Below are positions 22,305 through 31,414 of a stretch of 64,000 nt of DNA, in pieces. A program made the translations under genes and the position numbers. The notes beneath the pieces were generated by a model, which saw nothing but the letters and a program-made list of their open reading frames with translations, made no database searches and was not told where the DNA came from. Within the stretch, counting starts at the first letter, position 1, and every line of letters starts with the position of its first letter. The stretch comes from an uncultured Burkholderiales bacterium (GTDB lineage Bacteria > Pseudomonadota > Gammaproteobacteria > Burkholderiales > Burkholderiaceae): assembly GCA_937891045.1 (NCBI GenBank), contig CALBEV010000020.1:1-64000 (forward strand), read 5' to 3'.

Positions 22305-23369
22305 TTATGTGGCGTGGTGCAGCGCTTCTGCGGGTGTGATGCGGCCTTGCGCCACCAAGCCAGCCAAAGACTGCGCCAAAGTTTGCATGCCAAATTGCGC
22401 GCCGGTTTGCAGCACATTGGGCAGCTGCGAGGTTTTGCTTTCTCGGATCAGGTTGCGCACGGCGGGCGTGGCGTACAGCACTTCATGCGCCGCCACCCGA
22501 CCTGGGGCATCGCTGCGCTTGCAAAGTGTTTGCGTCACCACGCCCAACAGCGACAGACTGAGTTGTTGACGCACCATGGCTTTGTCTTCGCTGGGAAACA
22601 CATCGACCAAGCGTTCAACGGCTTGCGTGGCGCTGCGGGTGTGCAAGGTGCCCAGCACCAAGTGGCCAGTTTCGGCAGCACTCAAGGCCAGGCGCACCGT
22701 GGGCAGGTCGCGCATTTCGCCCACCAAAATCACATCCGGGTCTTGTCGCAAGGCCGCCCGCAATGCCGTGTCAAAGCTGGCGCTGTGGCCGGGCACGTTG
22801 CGCTGTTGCACCAAGCTGCGTTGGCTGTGGTGTTGAAACTCGATCGGGTCTTCCAAGGTGAGGATGTGCAGCGCTTGGGTGGTGTTCAGGTGGTGCACCA
22901 AGGCAGCCAAGGTGGTGGACTTGCCCGAGCCGGTGGCGCCTGTGACCAGCAACAAACCATGCGGTTGACGCGCCCAATCTGTCAAACATGCTGGCGCACC
23001 GATGGCGTCCAAGCGCGGCACTTGCTGCGGGATGACCCGCCACACCGAAGACCAGCCGCGCGACTGTGCAAACACGTTCACCCGAAAACGCCCCAAGCCC
23101 GGCCAATCGATGGCGGTGTCGTGGTCTTGTGGACAAGCTTTATTCCTTGGCAAAGGGGATGTCGACTTGGTGATTGGCTCTTGCTCTGACCAGTCAGGCA
23201 AAGCTTGGCGCAAGAGGTCTTCGAGTTGCGGCGCGGTCAGGGCGTGTGCAGGCAAGGTTTGCAGTTCACCGTGCACCCGCACCATGGGCGGCAAGCCCGC
23301 GCTCAGGTGCAGGTCGGAGGCTTCAAGGGAAAGGGTTTGAGACAGCCAGTGGTTCAGGTCGTGTTGCAT
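22305..23369 (-). CDS. pilT: PilT/PilU-type pilus retraction ATPase
   Basis: Secretion ATPase that powers type IV pilus retraction. The 354-residue product has the N-terminal SDLHLSAGLPPMVRVHGEL domain, Walker A GATGSGKSTT, the Asp box around LEDPIEF, Walker B VILVGEMRDLPT and the His box ETGHLVLGTLHT. It lies divergent from yggS, the usual neighbour of pilT. A short insertion of low conservation (about residues 65-85) sits in the N-terminal domain. Distinction from a second paralogue PilU is not possible from this window. Confidence 0.88.
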   Translation of the reverse strand: MQHDLNHWLSQTLSLEASDLHLSAGLPPMVRVHGELQTLPAHALTAPQLEDLLRQALPDWSEQEPITKSTSPLPRNKACPQDHDTAIDWPGLGRFRVNVFAQSRGWSSVWRVIPQQVPRLDAIGAPACLTDWARQPHGLLLVTGATGSGKSTTLAALVHHLNTTQALHILTLEDPIEFQHHSQRSLVQQRNVPGHSASFDTALRAALRQDPDVILVGEMRDLPTVRLALSAAETGHLVLGTLHTRSATQAVERLVDVFPSEDKAMVRQQLSLSLLGVVTQTLCKRSDAPGRVAAHEVLYATPAVRNLIRESKTSQLPNVLQTGAQFGMQTLAQSLAGLVAQGRITPAEALHHAT

Positions 23370-23394
23370 GGTCGGGGCTTGTTACAGTCCCATC

Positions 23395-24084
23395 ATGGAT
23401 GAACTGAGCAAGCGTTATCAAGCAGTGCGTGAACGCATCACACAAGCGGCGTTGCAAGCAGGCCGCAACCCCGACAGCGTGCAGTTGTTGGTGGTCTCCA
23501 AAACCTTTGGTGCAGACAACGTGGCGCAAGTAGCGGCTTTGGGCCAGCGCGACTTTGGCGAAAACTATGTGCAAGAGGGTGTCGACAAAATCTCGGCGCT
23601 CCAAGGCATGCAGGGCTTGGTTTGGCACTGCATCGGCCCCTTGCAAAGCAACAAAACCCGCCCCGTGGCCGAGCATTTTGATTGGGTGCACAGTGTCGAT
23701 CGTTTGAAAATTGCGCAGCGCCTGAGCGAGCAACGCCCCGCGCATTTGCCGCCTTTGCAAGTGTGTTTGCAAGTGAATATTGATGGCGGCGCCACCAAGG
23801 CAGGCGTCGTGCCGACCGAGGCTTTGGCGCTGGCCCAAGCCGTGGCCGTCTTGCCGTGCTTGGTGTTGCGCGGCCTCATGACCATCCCCGAGCCAGCAGA
23901 AACTTTTGATGCGCAGTTGGCTGTGCATCAACAAGCCAAACACTTGTTTGATGAATTGAAAGCCGCCTTGGCCTTGCCGCAGTTCGACACCTTGTCCATG
24001 GGCATGAGTGCCGATTTGGAGGCTGCGGTGCAAGCTGGCAGCACCATGGTGCGGGTGGGTACGGCGGTGTTTGGGGCGAGGTAG
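23395..24084 (+). CDS. yggS: PLP homeostasis protein YggS/PROSC
   Basis: A 229-residue alanine-racemase-fold protein that binds PLP and buffers it in the cell. The PLP lysine lies in LLVVSKTF; DFGENYVQEG, WHCIGPLQSNK and SMGMSADLEAAV are family motifs. The ATG at 23395 is used (MDELSKRYQ). It lies 25 bases from the divergent pilT start, a widespread arrangement, and converges on glcD with a 7-base gap. Confidence 0.93.
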   Translation: MDELSKRYQAVRERITQAALQAGRNPDSVQLLVVSKTFGADNVAQVAALGQRDFGENYVQEGVDKISALQGMQGLVWHCIGPLQSNKTRPVAEHFDWVHSVDRLKIAQRLSEQRPAHLPPLQVCLQVNIDGGATKAGVVPTEALALAQAVAVLPCLVLRGLMTIPEPAETFDAQLAVHQQAKHLFDELKAALALPQFDTLSMGMSADLEAAVQAGSTMVRVGTAVFGAR

Positions 24085-24091
24085 TTTGGGT

Positions 24092-25585
24092 TTAAAAACG
24101 CGGCAAATCCGGGTGGCTGATTTGCCCGCCACGCACCAACATCTTGCCGTACTCGGCGCAGCGTTGCAGGGTGGGAATCACCTTGCCGGGGTTGAGCAGA
24201 CCTTGCGGGTCGAAGGCGCGTTTCACGCCAAACATTTGCTCGTTCTCGGCGGCTGAAAACTGCACGCACATGGAGTTCAGTTTTTCCACGCCCACGCCGT
24301 GTTCGCCGGTGACGGTGCCGCCCATGGCCACGCTGGTTTCCAAAATATCTGCGCCAAAGAGTTCGCAGCGGTGCAGTTGGTCGGGGTCGTTGGCATCAAA
24401 CAAGATGAGCGGGTGTAAATTGCCGTCGCCAGCGTGAAACACATTGGCGCAGCGCAGCCCGTATTTTTTTTCCATCTCGGCAATCGCCAACAAAATATCG
24501 GCCAAGCGTTTGCGCGGGATGGTCGAGTCCATGCACATGTAGTCGGGGCTGATGCGACCTGAGGCAGGAAACGCATTTTTGCGGCCGCTCCAAAATTTCA
24601 AGCGTTCGGCTTCGTCACGGCTGACGGCAATGGCTGTGGCGCCACAGCGTTGCAGCACCGCACTCATGCGGCCAATTTCTTCTTCCACCTCTTCAGGCGT
24701 GCCGTCGCTCTCGCACAGCAGAATCGCTTCGGCATTCAAGTCGTAGCCTGCATGCACGAAGTCTTCAACAGCAGCGGTCATGGGCTTGTCCATCATCTCC
24801 AGACCAGCTGGGATGATGCCAGCGGCAATCACGGCGGCCACGGCGTCACCGGCTTTGCGCAGGTCGTCAAAGCTGGCCATGATGCAACGGGCCAATTGCG
24901 GCTTGGGCGTGAGTTTGACCGTCACTTCGGTGGTGACCGCCAACATGCCCTCCGAGCCCACCACCAGTGGCAGCAGGTCCAAACCCGGGGCGTCTAAGGC
25001 GTCGCCGCCAAATTCAATTGGCTCACCGTCCATGGTGAAACCCTTGACCTTGAGCACGTTGTGCAAGGTCAGGCCGTATTTCAAGCAATGCACGCCGCCG
25101 GAGTTTTCCGCCACATTGCCACCGATGGTGCAAGCGATTTGGCTGGAAGGATCGGGCGCGTAATACAAGCCCAGGGGTGCAGCGGCTTCGCTGATGGCCA
25201 GGTTGCGCACACCGCACTGCACCACGGCGGTTCGGCTGTGCAAATCCATTTTCAAAATCTTGTTGAATTTGGCCAAGGACAGCGTGACGCCTTGGGGGTG
25301 CGGCATGGCACCGCCCGACAAGCCAGTGCCTGCGCCACGGGCCACCACCGGCACACCCAGTTGGTGGCAGGTGCGCAGCACGGCTTGAATCTGTTCGTAG
25401 GTTTCGGGCAGCACCACGCACAGGGGGCGCTGACGGTAGGCGGTCAGGCCATCGCACTCGTAGGGCGTGGTGTTTTCGGCAGAGGACAGCACCGCATGGG
25501 CGGGCAAAACGGCGCGCAAGGCAGACAACACCAAGGGGTTAGTAATATTCAGCGCTTGGCGCTCGGGCGCGAGGGTGGCGTTCAT
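24092..25585 (-). CDS. glcD: FAD-linked oxidase, glycolate oxidase subunit GlcD-like
   Basis: A 497-residue VAO/PCMH-type flavoprotein. The FAD-binding motif VPVVARGAGTGLSGGAMP and the C-terminal half with CANVFHAGDGNLHPL and GTVTGEHGVGVEK are typical of GlcD and D-lactate dehydrogenases. It would oxidise glycolate to glyoxylate, feeding the sgaA pathway located 6 kb away. The usual partners glcE and glcF do not follow it; the next genes are unrelated. It could instead be a D-lactate or D-2-hydroxyglutarate dehydrogenase. Confidence 0.88.
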   Translation of the reverse strand: MNATLAPERQALNITNPLVLSALRAVLPAHAVLSSAENTTPYECDGLTAYRQRPLCVVLPETYEQIQAVLRTCHQLGVPVVARGAGTGLSGGAMPHPQGVTLSLAKFNKILKMDLHSRTAVVQCGVRNLAISEAAAPLGLYYAPDPSSQIACTIGGNVAENSGGVHCLKYGLTLHNVLKVKGFTMDGEPIEFGGDALDAPGLDLLPLVVGSEGMLAVTTEVTVKLTPKPQLARCIMASFDDLRKAGDAVAAVIAAGIIPAGLEMMDKPMTAAVEDFVHAGYDLNAEAILLCESDGTPEEVEEEIGRMSAVLQRCGATAIAVSRDEAERLKFWSGRKNAFPASGRISPDYMCMDSTIPRKRLADILLAIAEMEKKYGLRCANVFHAGDGNLHPLILFDANDPDQLHRCELFGADILETSVAMGGTVTGEHGVGVEKLNSMCVQFSAAENEQMFGVKRAFDPQGLLNPGKVIPTLQRCAEYGKMLVRGGQISHPDLPRF

Positions 25586-25630
25586 GGCTCGTACAAAGGC
25601 GAAAACCGCTACTGTACGACGAAGCGCTCC

Positions 25631-27202
25631 TCAGGCGGCGGCCGACACAAATTGGGGCAATAGGCGGTGGATTTCGGCTTGCAAGGCTTGGGCGTCGATG
25701 GGCTTGGACACATAGCCGTCAGCGCCCGCATCCAAAAAGCGTTGTCGGTCGAAACTCATGGCGTAGGCGGTGACCATGATGACCGGGGTGTCTGTGCGTG
25801 ACGCGCCTTGGGCTTGGCGCAGGTGGCGCAGCGCGGTCATGCCGTCCATCACCGGCATCATCACGTCCATCAAGACCAGGTCAAAGCGCTGTTGTTCAAA
25901 CAACTGAACCGCTTCTTCGCCATGCTTGGCCTGTGCGTAGGTGTGGCCCATTTGGTCGAGCAGCAAGGCGATCAACTTCATGTTGATCGGGTGGTCTTCA
26001 GCCACCAGCACATGCAAAGGCTGCTTGGCGCGGGTCAAGACTGGCAAGGTGTTGAAGGGGATGACGGCAGCCTCATCCGCCTGGGTGCAGGTCACGGTGA
26101 AGCGGAAGGTGGAGCCCAGGTTGGGCCTGGACTCCACCTCGATGTGACCGCCCATCAAATGCACCAATGACCGTGTGATGGCCAGGCCCAAGCCGGTGCC
26201 GCTGAAGGGGCTGGTGGGTTGGTCCCCCTTTTGGAATGCTTGGAAGAGCGCCTCTACTTGGTCCTGCTCAAAGCCCACGCCCGAGTCTTGCACCACAAAA
26301 GACAGCAACCAAACGCCAGGGCGGTCGCCGGGGCTCAGGTGCATGCTGGTTTGCACAAAACCTTGGTGGGTGAATTTGATGGCGTTGCCAATCAGGTTGC
26401 TCAGCACTTGGCGCAAACGCAGCGGGTCCATCAGCATGGCGGGCGCGGTGTTGGGCAGATCCTCGTAGTAAAGCGTCAGGCCTTTGGCACCGGCTTGCGG
26501 ATAAAAACTGCGCAGCGTTTGGTGCATCACATCCACGGGGTTGCAGGGACGCATGTCCAAGCTCAGGTGGCCCGCTTGGATTTTGGAGAAATCCAGCACA
26601 TCGTTGATCGTGTTCATCAGGTGCTTGGCCGACTCATGGGCCAGGCCAATGAACTCGCGTTGCTGTGCCGTCAATTCGGTTTGCAAGGCCATTTGGGTCA
26701 TCCCCACCAAGCCATTCATCGGTGTGCGGATTTCGTGGTTCAAGGTGGCCAAAAACTGGCGTTGCAAGGCTTGCTCGGATTGAATGTGGGCCGATACGGC
26801 GGGTGCTGCTGGTGGGGTCGATGACAACGGTGCGGCTGGGGCAGGCGGTGCGGGCTGCTGTTGTGCGGTGTGCAGTTCTTGGCGCAGTTGTTCGATTTGT
26901 TGCTGGTACTTGCCCACCAAAAATTGTGCGCCTTTCAACTCGGTCTGCACCTGTTGCAACTCGGCCTGCCAATGGTCGTATTTGTCTTTGATAGACAAAG
27001 GCGCCTTGGGTTTTTCCAATTGGCTCAGGGCCAACCACATAGCTGCCGTGCCTGCCAGGCCGACACCGAGCATGAGCAAGGGCTGGGCCCCATAGCCAAA
27101 AATCAGCAAGCCTGCCACCATGGCGAGCGCGCTGACACGCCAAATCAGTCGCCATTTTTTCAAGCGAGCATCAACCGGTGTTGGGGTGTGGCGTGTGGTC
27201 AT
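25631..27202 (-). CDS. Hybrid sensor histidine kinase/response regulator
   Basis: A 523-residue membrane sensor kinase. Two membrane helices lie at about residues 18-60, followed by a coiled coil (75-115) and a Pro/Ala-rich linker. The phospho-accepting H-box is LATLNHEIRTPMNG (His156), then the ATPase with N box NLIGNAIKF and G boxes DSGVGFE and GTGLGLAI. A C-terminal receiver domain carries the acceptor Asp446 in LMDVMMP and the lysine in VSKPID. There is no periplasmic sensory domain of note and no partner regulator next to it, so the signal is unknown. Confidence 0.92.
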   Translation of the reverse strand: MTTRHTPTPVDARLKKWRLIWRVSALAMVAGLLIFGYGAQPLLMLGVGLAGTAAMWLALSQLEKPKAPLSIKDKYDHWQAELQQVQTELKGAQFLVGKYQQQIEQLRQELHTAQQQPAPPAPAAPLSSTPPAAPAVSAHIQSEQALQRQFLATLNHEIRTPMNGLVGMTQMALQTELTAQQREFIGLAHESAKHLMNTINDVLDFSKIQAGHLSLDMRPCNPVDVMHQTLRSFYPQAGAKGLTLYYEDLPNTAPAMLMDPLRLRQVLSNLIGNAIKFTHQGFVQTSMHLSPGDRPGVWLLSFVVQDSGVGFEQDQVEALFQAFQKGDQPTSPFSGTGLGLAITRSLVHLMGGHIEVESRPNLGSTFRFTVTCTQADEAAVIPFNTLPVLTRAKQPLHVLVAEDHPINMKLIALLLDQMGHTYAQAKHGEEAVQLFEQQRFDLVLMDVMMPVMDGMTALRHLRQAQGASRTDTPVIMVTAYAMSFDRQRFLDAGADGYVSKPIDAQALQAEIHRLLPQFVSAAA

Positions 27203-27418
27203 GATGAGGAAGGGGGCATGGGCAAAGAGGACTGAAAAATGAGTTCAAAAGCACACGCTATAGCATAGGATAGAATTCAGTTTAGTTTAATAAAGACGTA
27301 TTGCAAGTTTATTTTTAATTATATTGGATTATTTATTGTTTTTCTCAAAATTTCATGACTTCACTGAATCAAATGAGCACACCGCTAAACTGAAACTCAT
27401 CAACCAAGGAGCGATTTC
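27203..27418. promoter_or_regulatory. AT-rich divergent control region with a distant inverted repeat
   Basis: 216 bases between the histidine kinase (-) and the aminotransferase (+). About 27240-27375 is strikingly AT-rich compared with the flanks. It holds the palindrome GCTATAGC (27257-27264) and a perfect 10-base inverted repeat, TTCAGTTTAG (27276-27285) and CTAAACTGAA (27385-27394), with arms 99 bases apart. AAGGAG at about 27405 serves the aminotransferase ATG. No open reading frame of note is seen. Confidence 0.55.
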
Positions 27419-28753
27419 ATGCACCCAACCCCCGTTTCGATGGACCATCTTTGGCTGCCCTTCACCCCGAATCGTCAGTTCCACCAAGCGCCGCGCGTCA
27501 TGGTGGGTGCCGATGGCATGCACTTCACCACCCAGCAGGGCCAACAGGTGTTGGACGGTATTTCCAGCCTGTGGTGCGTGGTGGCGGGCCACAACGTCAA
27601 GCCCATCAACGAAGCCATTCACCAGCAACTGGGCCGCTTGGACTACGCCACGGCTTTTCAATTTGGCACCGACCGCGCGTTTGAAGCCGCGCAACGCATC
27701 GCCGAACTCGCCCCTGGCGATCTGAACAAAGTGTTGTTTTGCAGTTCCGGCTCGGAAGCAGCAGACACCGCCATGAAACTGGCACTGGCCTACCACCGTG
27801 CCCGTGGTCAGGGCCACCGACAGGTGTTCATCGGTCGCGAGCGCGGCTACCACGGGGTGGGCTTGGGCGGCATGAGCATTGGCGGCATCCCGGGCAACCG
27901 CAAAGTGTTTGGCGCGGCCATGCTGTCGCGCGTCGATCACATGCGCTTTATCCACGACCCCGTGCACCACGCTTATGTGCAAAACGAGCTGCCGGTGTGG
28001 GCAGAAGACCCTTTGCTGGATTTGGAGCAACGCATCCTGCCCTTGCACGACCCTAGCAATGTGGCGGCCATCTTTGTCGAGCCAGTGGCTGGCAGCGCCG
28101 GTTGGTACATCCCACCCCAAGGCTATTTGCAACGCTTGCGCCAAATTTGCGACAAGCACGGCATCCTGTTGGTGTTCGATGAAGTCATCACCGGCTTTGG
28201 TCGCGTGGGCGCCCCGTTTGCAGCCAATTTGTTCGGCGTGGTGCCCGACATGATCACTTTTGCCAAAGGGGTCACCAATGGCGTCATCCCCTTGGGAGGC
28301 GTGATTTGTCGTGATGGCATTCACGCGGCCATGATGAACACCGATGCACCAGCCCATGCCATCGAGTTTTCACACGGCTACACCTACTCCGGCCACCCTG
28401 TGGCGTGTGCCGCTGCGGTGGCCACCCTGGATTGGTTCCGTGAAGAAGACTTGTTCGCCCGTGCCAGCCAGACCGGCCCGCAGTTGGGTGAGGCCGTGCA
28501 TGCCGCCATCCGTGGCTTGCCTGGTGTGGTGAGTATCCGCAGTTTCGGCATGGCCGCTGCCGTGGAGTTGGCCGCCGACCCCGCTGCACCGGGCAAAAAA
28601 GCTTTTGAGATTTTTCTAGATTGCTTGGCCCACGGCGTGTTGGTGCGCTCGGCCGGCGACAACATGGTGTTGGCACCGGCGTTTGTGGTCACCCCAGCGC
28701 AAATCGCGCAAATGGTGGACACCTTGGCGGCTTCTATCAAACGCCACGCTTGA
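27419..28753 (+). CDS. Class III omega-aminotransferase (beta-alanine--pyruvate type)
   Basis: A 444-residue PLP aminotransferase. Motifs in order: LWCVVAGHNVKPIN near residue 60, FCSSGSEAADTAMKLA, the Asp motif LVFDEVITGFGRVG and the PLP lysine in MITFAKGVTNG (Lys283). The N-terminal LWLPFTPNRQF motif and the overall pattern suggest a beta-alanine or omega-amino acid:pyruvate transaminase. The amino donor cannot be assigned. It is preceded by an unusual AT-rich regulatory region and converges on the DUF3108 gene. Confidence 0.9.
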   Translation: MHPTPVSMDHLWLPFTPNRQFHQAPRVMVGADGMHFTTQQGQQVLDGISSLWCVVAGHNVKPINEAIHQQLGRLDYATAFQFGTDRAFEAAQRIAELAPGDLNKVLFCSSGSEAADTAMKLALAYHRARGQGHRQVFIGRERGYHGVGLGGMSIGGIPGNRKVFGAAMLSRVDHMRFIHDPVHHAYVQNELPVWAEDPLLDLEQRILPLHDPSNVAAIFVEPVAGSAGWYIPPQGYLQRLRQICDKHGILLVFDEVITGFGRVGAPFAANLFGVVPDMITFAKGVTNGVIPLGGVICRDGIHAAMMNTDAPAHAIEFSHGYTYSGHPVACAAAVATLDWFREEDLFARASQTGPQLGEAVHAAIRGLPGVVSIRSFGMAAAVELAADPAAPGKKAFEIFLDCLAHGVLVRSAGDNMVLAPAFVVTPAQIAQMVDTLAASIKRHA

Positions 28754-28766
28754 AAAAACCAGACGC

Positions 28767-29951
28767 TCAGGGCGTTTCTATTTTGCGCAACAGTTGCTCC
28801 AACACGTCGCCGTTGCTTTGCGAAATCCGCACCTTGGCGGGCAAGTAGCCGTGGCTGGGCGACAGCCAAATTTCAACGGTTTGGTCATGCGTTAGCAAAG
28901 GCATGCGGCTGAGCTTCAAGGTGGGCAAACTGCCGATGGGCAACTTCAAGCTCTCTTGCTTTTCCACCACAAAAGACCACACATCGGCCGAGCGCGGGGC
29001 TGCCACTTGAAGTTGCAAGGCTTGCCCCGCTTGCCTCAAATGGGGGCTGCCTGCCATCAGGCTGGCCAATTGGGCCAACACACTCAAGCGGTCTTGAGCG
29101 CCGTCTTGCAGGGTCTGCGAAGGGGCGTTGCTGCTGAAGCTGATGCGTTGTTTGTCCCGCTCAAAATGGGCAGCCACTTCTTGCTTGTATTTGTCGCCAA
29201 AGCGCAAAGGCTGGAGGCCTTGCAGGCTCAGCGCACCCACGCTGGTTTGGCTGCGCGAGCCCAGCAACATGTGCCGCACTTCTTGGCGCATCTGGTAGTT
29301 GGACCCATCGTGTTGCCAAACGATGTCGCCGTCAGCGCTGTAGCGAATGCCCTTGCTCTGACCCACCACTTCAAACCACAATTTGCTGGGTGCGGGCCAC
29401 AAAAATACCGCTTGGCTCAACCAAGCATTCGAGCTTGATGCCGTCGTTTGTGCCGCCGTGGTGTCTGAGGAAGAGACAGGCGGCAAGGGCGGCGTGGCTG
29501 TTTTTTCAGTGACAGGGGGCTCAGTCATGGGCGCAGTGGCCGCGTTGTCTGTGCCTGCAGCTGCTTTGTCCTCGGCTTGAGCCGAGTTGTCTTGAGCGCC
29601 AGCCACAACGTCTGGCTGTGGCGCCTCAACAGGTGCGGCCGGGGCGGCTTCCTTCGACGCTTCTGGTGTGGCAGGCGTGTCCAGCACGGCCGTGGTGCTT
29701 GGGGCTGAAGATGCAGCTGGGCGTGGTTTGCTGGCGCGTCGAGCAGGTGTTGGCTCAGCCACACGCGGGGTCAATGTCGGTGCCTGGGCTGCAATTTGCA
29801 GCTGCACCCGCACAGGTGTGGCTGCTGGTTTCAGCCCCGGCCAAGCTGATGACAAGCCATGCAAACCCACACCATGCAACAGCAACACCAACACACCCAA
29901 CAGCACGAGCGCCAGGGTGTGTCGAGGGGGCGATGGATAGAATGCTTGCAT
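28767..29951 (-). CDS. DUF3108-family membrane-anchored protein
   Basis: A 394-residue protein. A membrane helix at about residues 11-33 is followed by a long Ala/Pro/Thr-rich low-complexity linker (about 45-185), then a folded domain similar to DUF3108 proteins (WFEVVGQSKGIRYSADGDIVWQ, ISFSSNAPSQTLQDGAQDRLS). These proteins are thought to sit in the periplasm; function is unknown. Its ATG (29951) overlaps the ATG of the divergent next gene; a start four codons upstream would overlap even more. Confidence 0.82.
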   Translation of the reverse strand: MQAFYPSPPRHTLALVLLGVLVLLLHGVGLHGLSSAWPGLKPAATPVRVQLQIAAQAPTLTPRVAEPTPARRASKPRPAASSAPSTTAVLDTPATPEASKEAAPAAPVEAPQPDVVAGAQDNSAQAEDKAAAGTDNAATAPMTEPPVTEKTATPPLPPVSSSDTTAAQTTASSSNAWLSQAVFLWPAPSKLWFEVVGQSKGIRYSADGDIVWQHDGSNYQMRQEVRHMLLGSRSQTSVGALSLQGLQPLRFGDKYKQEVAAHFERDKQRISFSSNAPSQTLQDGAQDRLSVLAQLASLMAGSPHLRQAGQALQLQVAAPRSADVWSFVVEKQESLKLPIGSLPTLKLSRMPLLTHDQTVEIWLSPSHGYLPAKVRISQSNGDVLEQLLRKIETP

Positions 29952-30960
29952 GAAATTAGCCACTTACAAAGACGGATCACGCGATGGACAACTGGTGGTG
30001 GTGTCGCGCGACTTGAGCATCGCCCATTATGCGAGCGGCATCGCCAGCCACATGCAGCAGTTGCTGGATGACTGGAACTTTATCTCGCCGCAATTGCAAG
30101 ACCTGTCGCAAACCTTGAACCAAGGTCGCGCCCGTCACGCCTTTCCCTTCGACCCCAAGATGTGCATGGCACCATTGCCCCGGGCATACCAATGGGCCGA
30201 TGGCTCGGCCTACATGAACCATGTCGAGTTGGTGCGGGCCTCGCGCAACTCCGAGGTGCCGTCCAACTACTACACCGACCCGCTGATGTACCAAGGCGGC
30301 AGCGATGATTTTTTGGGCGCTTGCGACGACGTGGTGTGTGTCACCACCGACCACGGCATCGACTTTGAAGCCGAGATTGCTGTGGTCACCGCCGACCTGC
30401 CGATGCAAGCCACGCCCGATGAAGCCTTGGAAGGCATCCGCTTGGTGATGCTGGCCAATGACGTTTCTTTGCGCCGTTTGGTGCCCGACGAGTTGGCGAA
30501 AAACTTTGGCTTTGTGCAAAGCAAACCAGCCACGGCGTTCAGCCCGGTGGCCGTCACCATCGATGAGCTGGGCGAGGCTTGGGACCACGGCCGCTTGCAC
30601 CTGACCATGAGGGTGGACTGGAATGGCAAACGCGTGGGCATGTGCGACGCAGGCCCCGAGATGACGTTTCACTTTGGTCAGCTGATTGCGCATTTGTGCA
30701 AAACCCGCAATGTGCGTGCTGGCAGCGTGATTGGCAGCGGCACGGTCAGCAACAAGGCGGTGGAAGTCAAAGGGCAAAAAGACTGGCCCAAGGGCTACAG
30801 CTGCATCGCCGAAAAACGCGCCATCGAAACCATTTTGGATGGCAAGGCCAGCACCGACTTCATGCAGTTTGGCGACACCATCCGCATCGAGATGAAGGGC
30901 AAAGACGGCCAAAGCGTTTTTGGCGCCATCGATCAAACCATCGCGCAGCTGGCGCGTTGA
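29950..30960 (+). CDS. Fumarylacetoacetate hydrolase family protein
   Basis: A 336-residue member of the FAH family. The N-terminal part (residues 1-90) resembles the extra domain of this subgroup; the catalytic domain contains the metal-binding pattern DFEAEIAVV and the later GSGTVSNKAVE motif. Enzymes of this type hydrolyse C-C bonds in aromatic or diketo acid breakdown. No other aromatic catabolism genes are adjacent, so the substrate is open. A strong terminator follows 42 bases after the stop. Confidence 0.87.
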   Translation: MKLATYKDGSRDGQLVVVSRDLSIAHYASGIASHMQQLLDDWNFISPQLQDLSQTLNQGRARHAFPFDPKMCMAPLPRAYQWADGSAYMNHVELVRASRNSEVPSNYYTDPLMYQGGSDDFLGACDDVVCVTTDHGIDFEAEIAVVTADLPMQATPDEALEGIRLVMLANDVSLRRLVPDELAKNFGFVQSKPATAFSPVAVTIDELGEAWDHGRLHLTMRVDWNGKRVGMCDAGPEMTFHFGQLIAHLCKTRNVRAGSVIGSGTVSNKAVEVKGQKDWPKGYSCIAEKRAIETILDGKASTDFMQFGDTIRIEMKGKDGQSVFGAIDQTIAQLAR

Positions 30961-31002
30961 GCCACACACAACAAGGCCGCTTTAAGCGACACCCAAAAAA
31001 AA

Positions 31003-31024
31003 GGCCGCAACAGCGGCCTTTTTT
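31003..31024 (+). terminator. Rho-independent terminator
   Basis: Six-base GC stem GGCCGC/GCGGCC with the loop AACA, preceded by eight A residues and followed by six T residues. It lies after the FAH-family gene; the flanking A and T tracts allow it also to end the convergent baeRF-like gene. Confidence 0.93.
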
Positions 31025-31039
31025 CATGGCGAAGTGAAA

Positions 31040-31414
31040 TCAAAGTTGGCTGGGGTCGGCCGCCATCTTGTCAAACTTCACAAAGTACTGACGGGCCATG
31101 GCCACCAGCTGAGGATCGGTGGGGTGGTCGCTTGGAACACTGTCGATGATGGCGTGTGCGCAACCCTTGGCATATTCTTCACACCAGGTGCGGAACTCGG
31201 TGCGGGCGGTGCCCGGGCCGGTCAAGAGCACTTCATGGACGCCTGCCAATTCATGGCTGATGGCGGCAAAGTACGACATGGTGTCGGCGTGCTTGCCCTG
31301 GTGGCTGTGCGTGTTGCGCGACTTGATGCGCTCGGCTTGCACATGCTCGCGGTCGAACATCAGCACATGCGCTTGCGCATGGTCAATCCAAACAACGGCG
31401 TGAAACGTAGACAT
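31040..31414 (-). CDS. baeRF/host-attachment-like protein (eRF1 domain 2-like fold)
   Basis: A 124-residue protein starting FHAVVWIDHAQAHVLMFD and containing EVLLTGPGTARTEF and SDHPTDPQLVALARQYF-type segments. I recall this as the small Burkholderiales protein annotated as translational machinery protein, related to bacterial relatives of eukaryotic release factor 1. Its function is unproven; ribosome rescue or stress roles have been proposed for the wider family. AAAGGATC precedes the start codon. It is monocistronic and ends against the terminator. Confidence 0.75.
   Translation of the reverse strand: MSTFHAVVWIDHAQAHVLMFDREHVQAERIKSRNTHSHQGKHADTMSYFAAISHELAGVHEVLLTGPGTARTEFRTWCEEYAKGCAHAIIDSVPSDHPTDPQLVAMARQYFVKFDKMAADPSQL

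Noticed and set aside
21396..23189. A 597-codon plus-strand open frame opposite the reductase and pilT
   Set aside because: It spans two well-supported minus-strand genes plus their gap and shows the His/Cys-rich composition of an antisense frame.
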